From DAIRUQ01 sp036803245 (GTDB lineage Bacteria > Chloroflexota > Anaerolineae > UBA1429): 13,288 nucleotides of DNA. Below, in pieces: positions 13,265 to 13,288 of the stretch. The stretch lies in NCBI GenBank assembly GCA_036803245.1, contig DAIRUQ010000079.1, positions 1 through 13,288 of the forward strand. Reading direction: 5' to 3'. The notes under the pieces were generated by a model. That model was given only the letters and a program-made list of their open reading frames with translations, searched no databases and had not been told where the DNA came from. Within the stretch, counting starts at the first letter, position 1. Each line of letters opens with the position of its first letter. Made by a program: the position numbers and the translations under genes.

Positions 13265-13288
13265 GGTTGGCGCACGTTCAACGCCGGA

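Noticed and set aside
1..13288. CRISPR array, tRNA, rRNA, insertion sequence or prophage features
   Set aside because: No short regular spacer repeats, cloverleaf-like sequences, transposase motifs or integrase genes were found; the only tandem periodicity is the coding repeat of the propeller.

Overview
The window is a GC-rich bacterial chromosomal segment with thirteen complete protein genes, the probable 3' tail of one more, and no rRNA, tRNA, CRISPR array or insertion sequence that I can see. Gene content suggests an uncultured member of the Chloroflexota (Anaerolineae-like) or a similar high-GC lineage: an ATPase/TolB-propeller membrane protein, a pgeF-yggS-proC-yggT cluster behind a radical SAM gene, and a large HerA-type ATPase. 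The taxonomic placement is inference. Five promoter-like boxes, all with exactly 17-bp spacers, can be read by eye, so the organism appears to use ordinary sigma-70-type promoters.

Layout. Positions 1-3424 (+) carry two separately promoted genes for N-in/C-out single-pass membrane proteins: a TPR protein, and an ATPase joined through a membrane helix to a six-bladed PD40 (TolB-like) propeller. Positions 3450-7634 (-) are a tight operon, promoter at 7662-7690, in the order radical SAM protein, pgeF, yggS, proC, yggT. Positions 7734-9023 (-) are a second operon: trxA, a membrane-anchored thioredoxin-like protein, an FmdB-type zinc ribbon, and a CsoR-family repressor, ending at an intrinsic terminator. 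Positions 9160-13229 (+) run the other way: a small HAD-fold protein, a HerA/FtsK-like ATPase with a coiled-coil tail, and a membrane glycosyltransferase.

The most interesting system is the thiol-redox operon at 7687-9130. The second gene has an in-frame UGA exactly where the attacking cysteine of the thioredoxin CxxC motif should be. The reading frame is otherwise intact on both sides, giving a UxxC motif (Sec57-Thr-Ala-Cys60). A six-base-pair hairpin whose three-base loop begins GU lies 28 nt downstream, as expected of a bacterial SECIS element. UGA is an ordinary stop in several neighbouring genes, so this looks like selenocysteine rather than a changed code. The last gene encodes a CsoR-family repressor that keeps both cysteines of the metal/thiol site but has tyrosine in place of the copper-binding histidine, which points to sensing of persulfide or another thiol oxidant (CstR-like) rather than copper. 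A TACCC-N5-GGGTA inverted repeat, the form of a CsoR-family operator, sits at the start point of a near-consensus promoter driving the operon. Together these suggest a self-regulated thiol or persulfide stress operon whose membrane-tethered reductase is a selenoprotein.

Limits: no database or folding program was used. Family calls rest on recognised motifs, and the selenocysteine, operator and sensor assignments are predictions.
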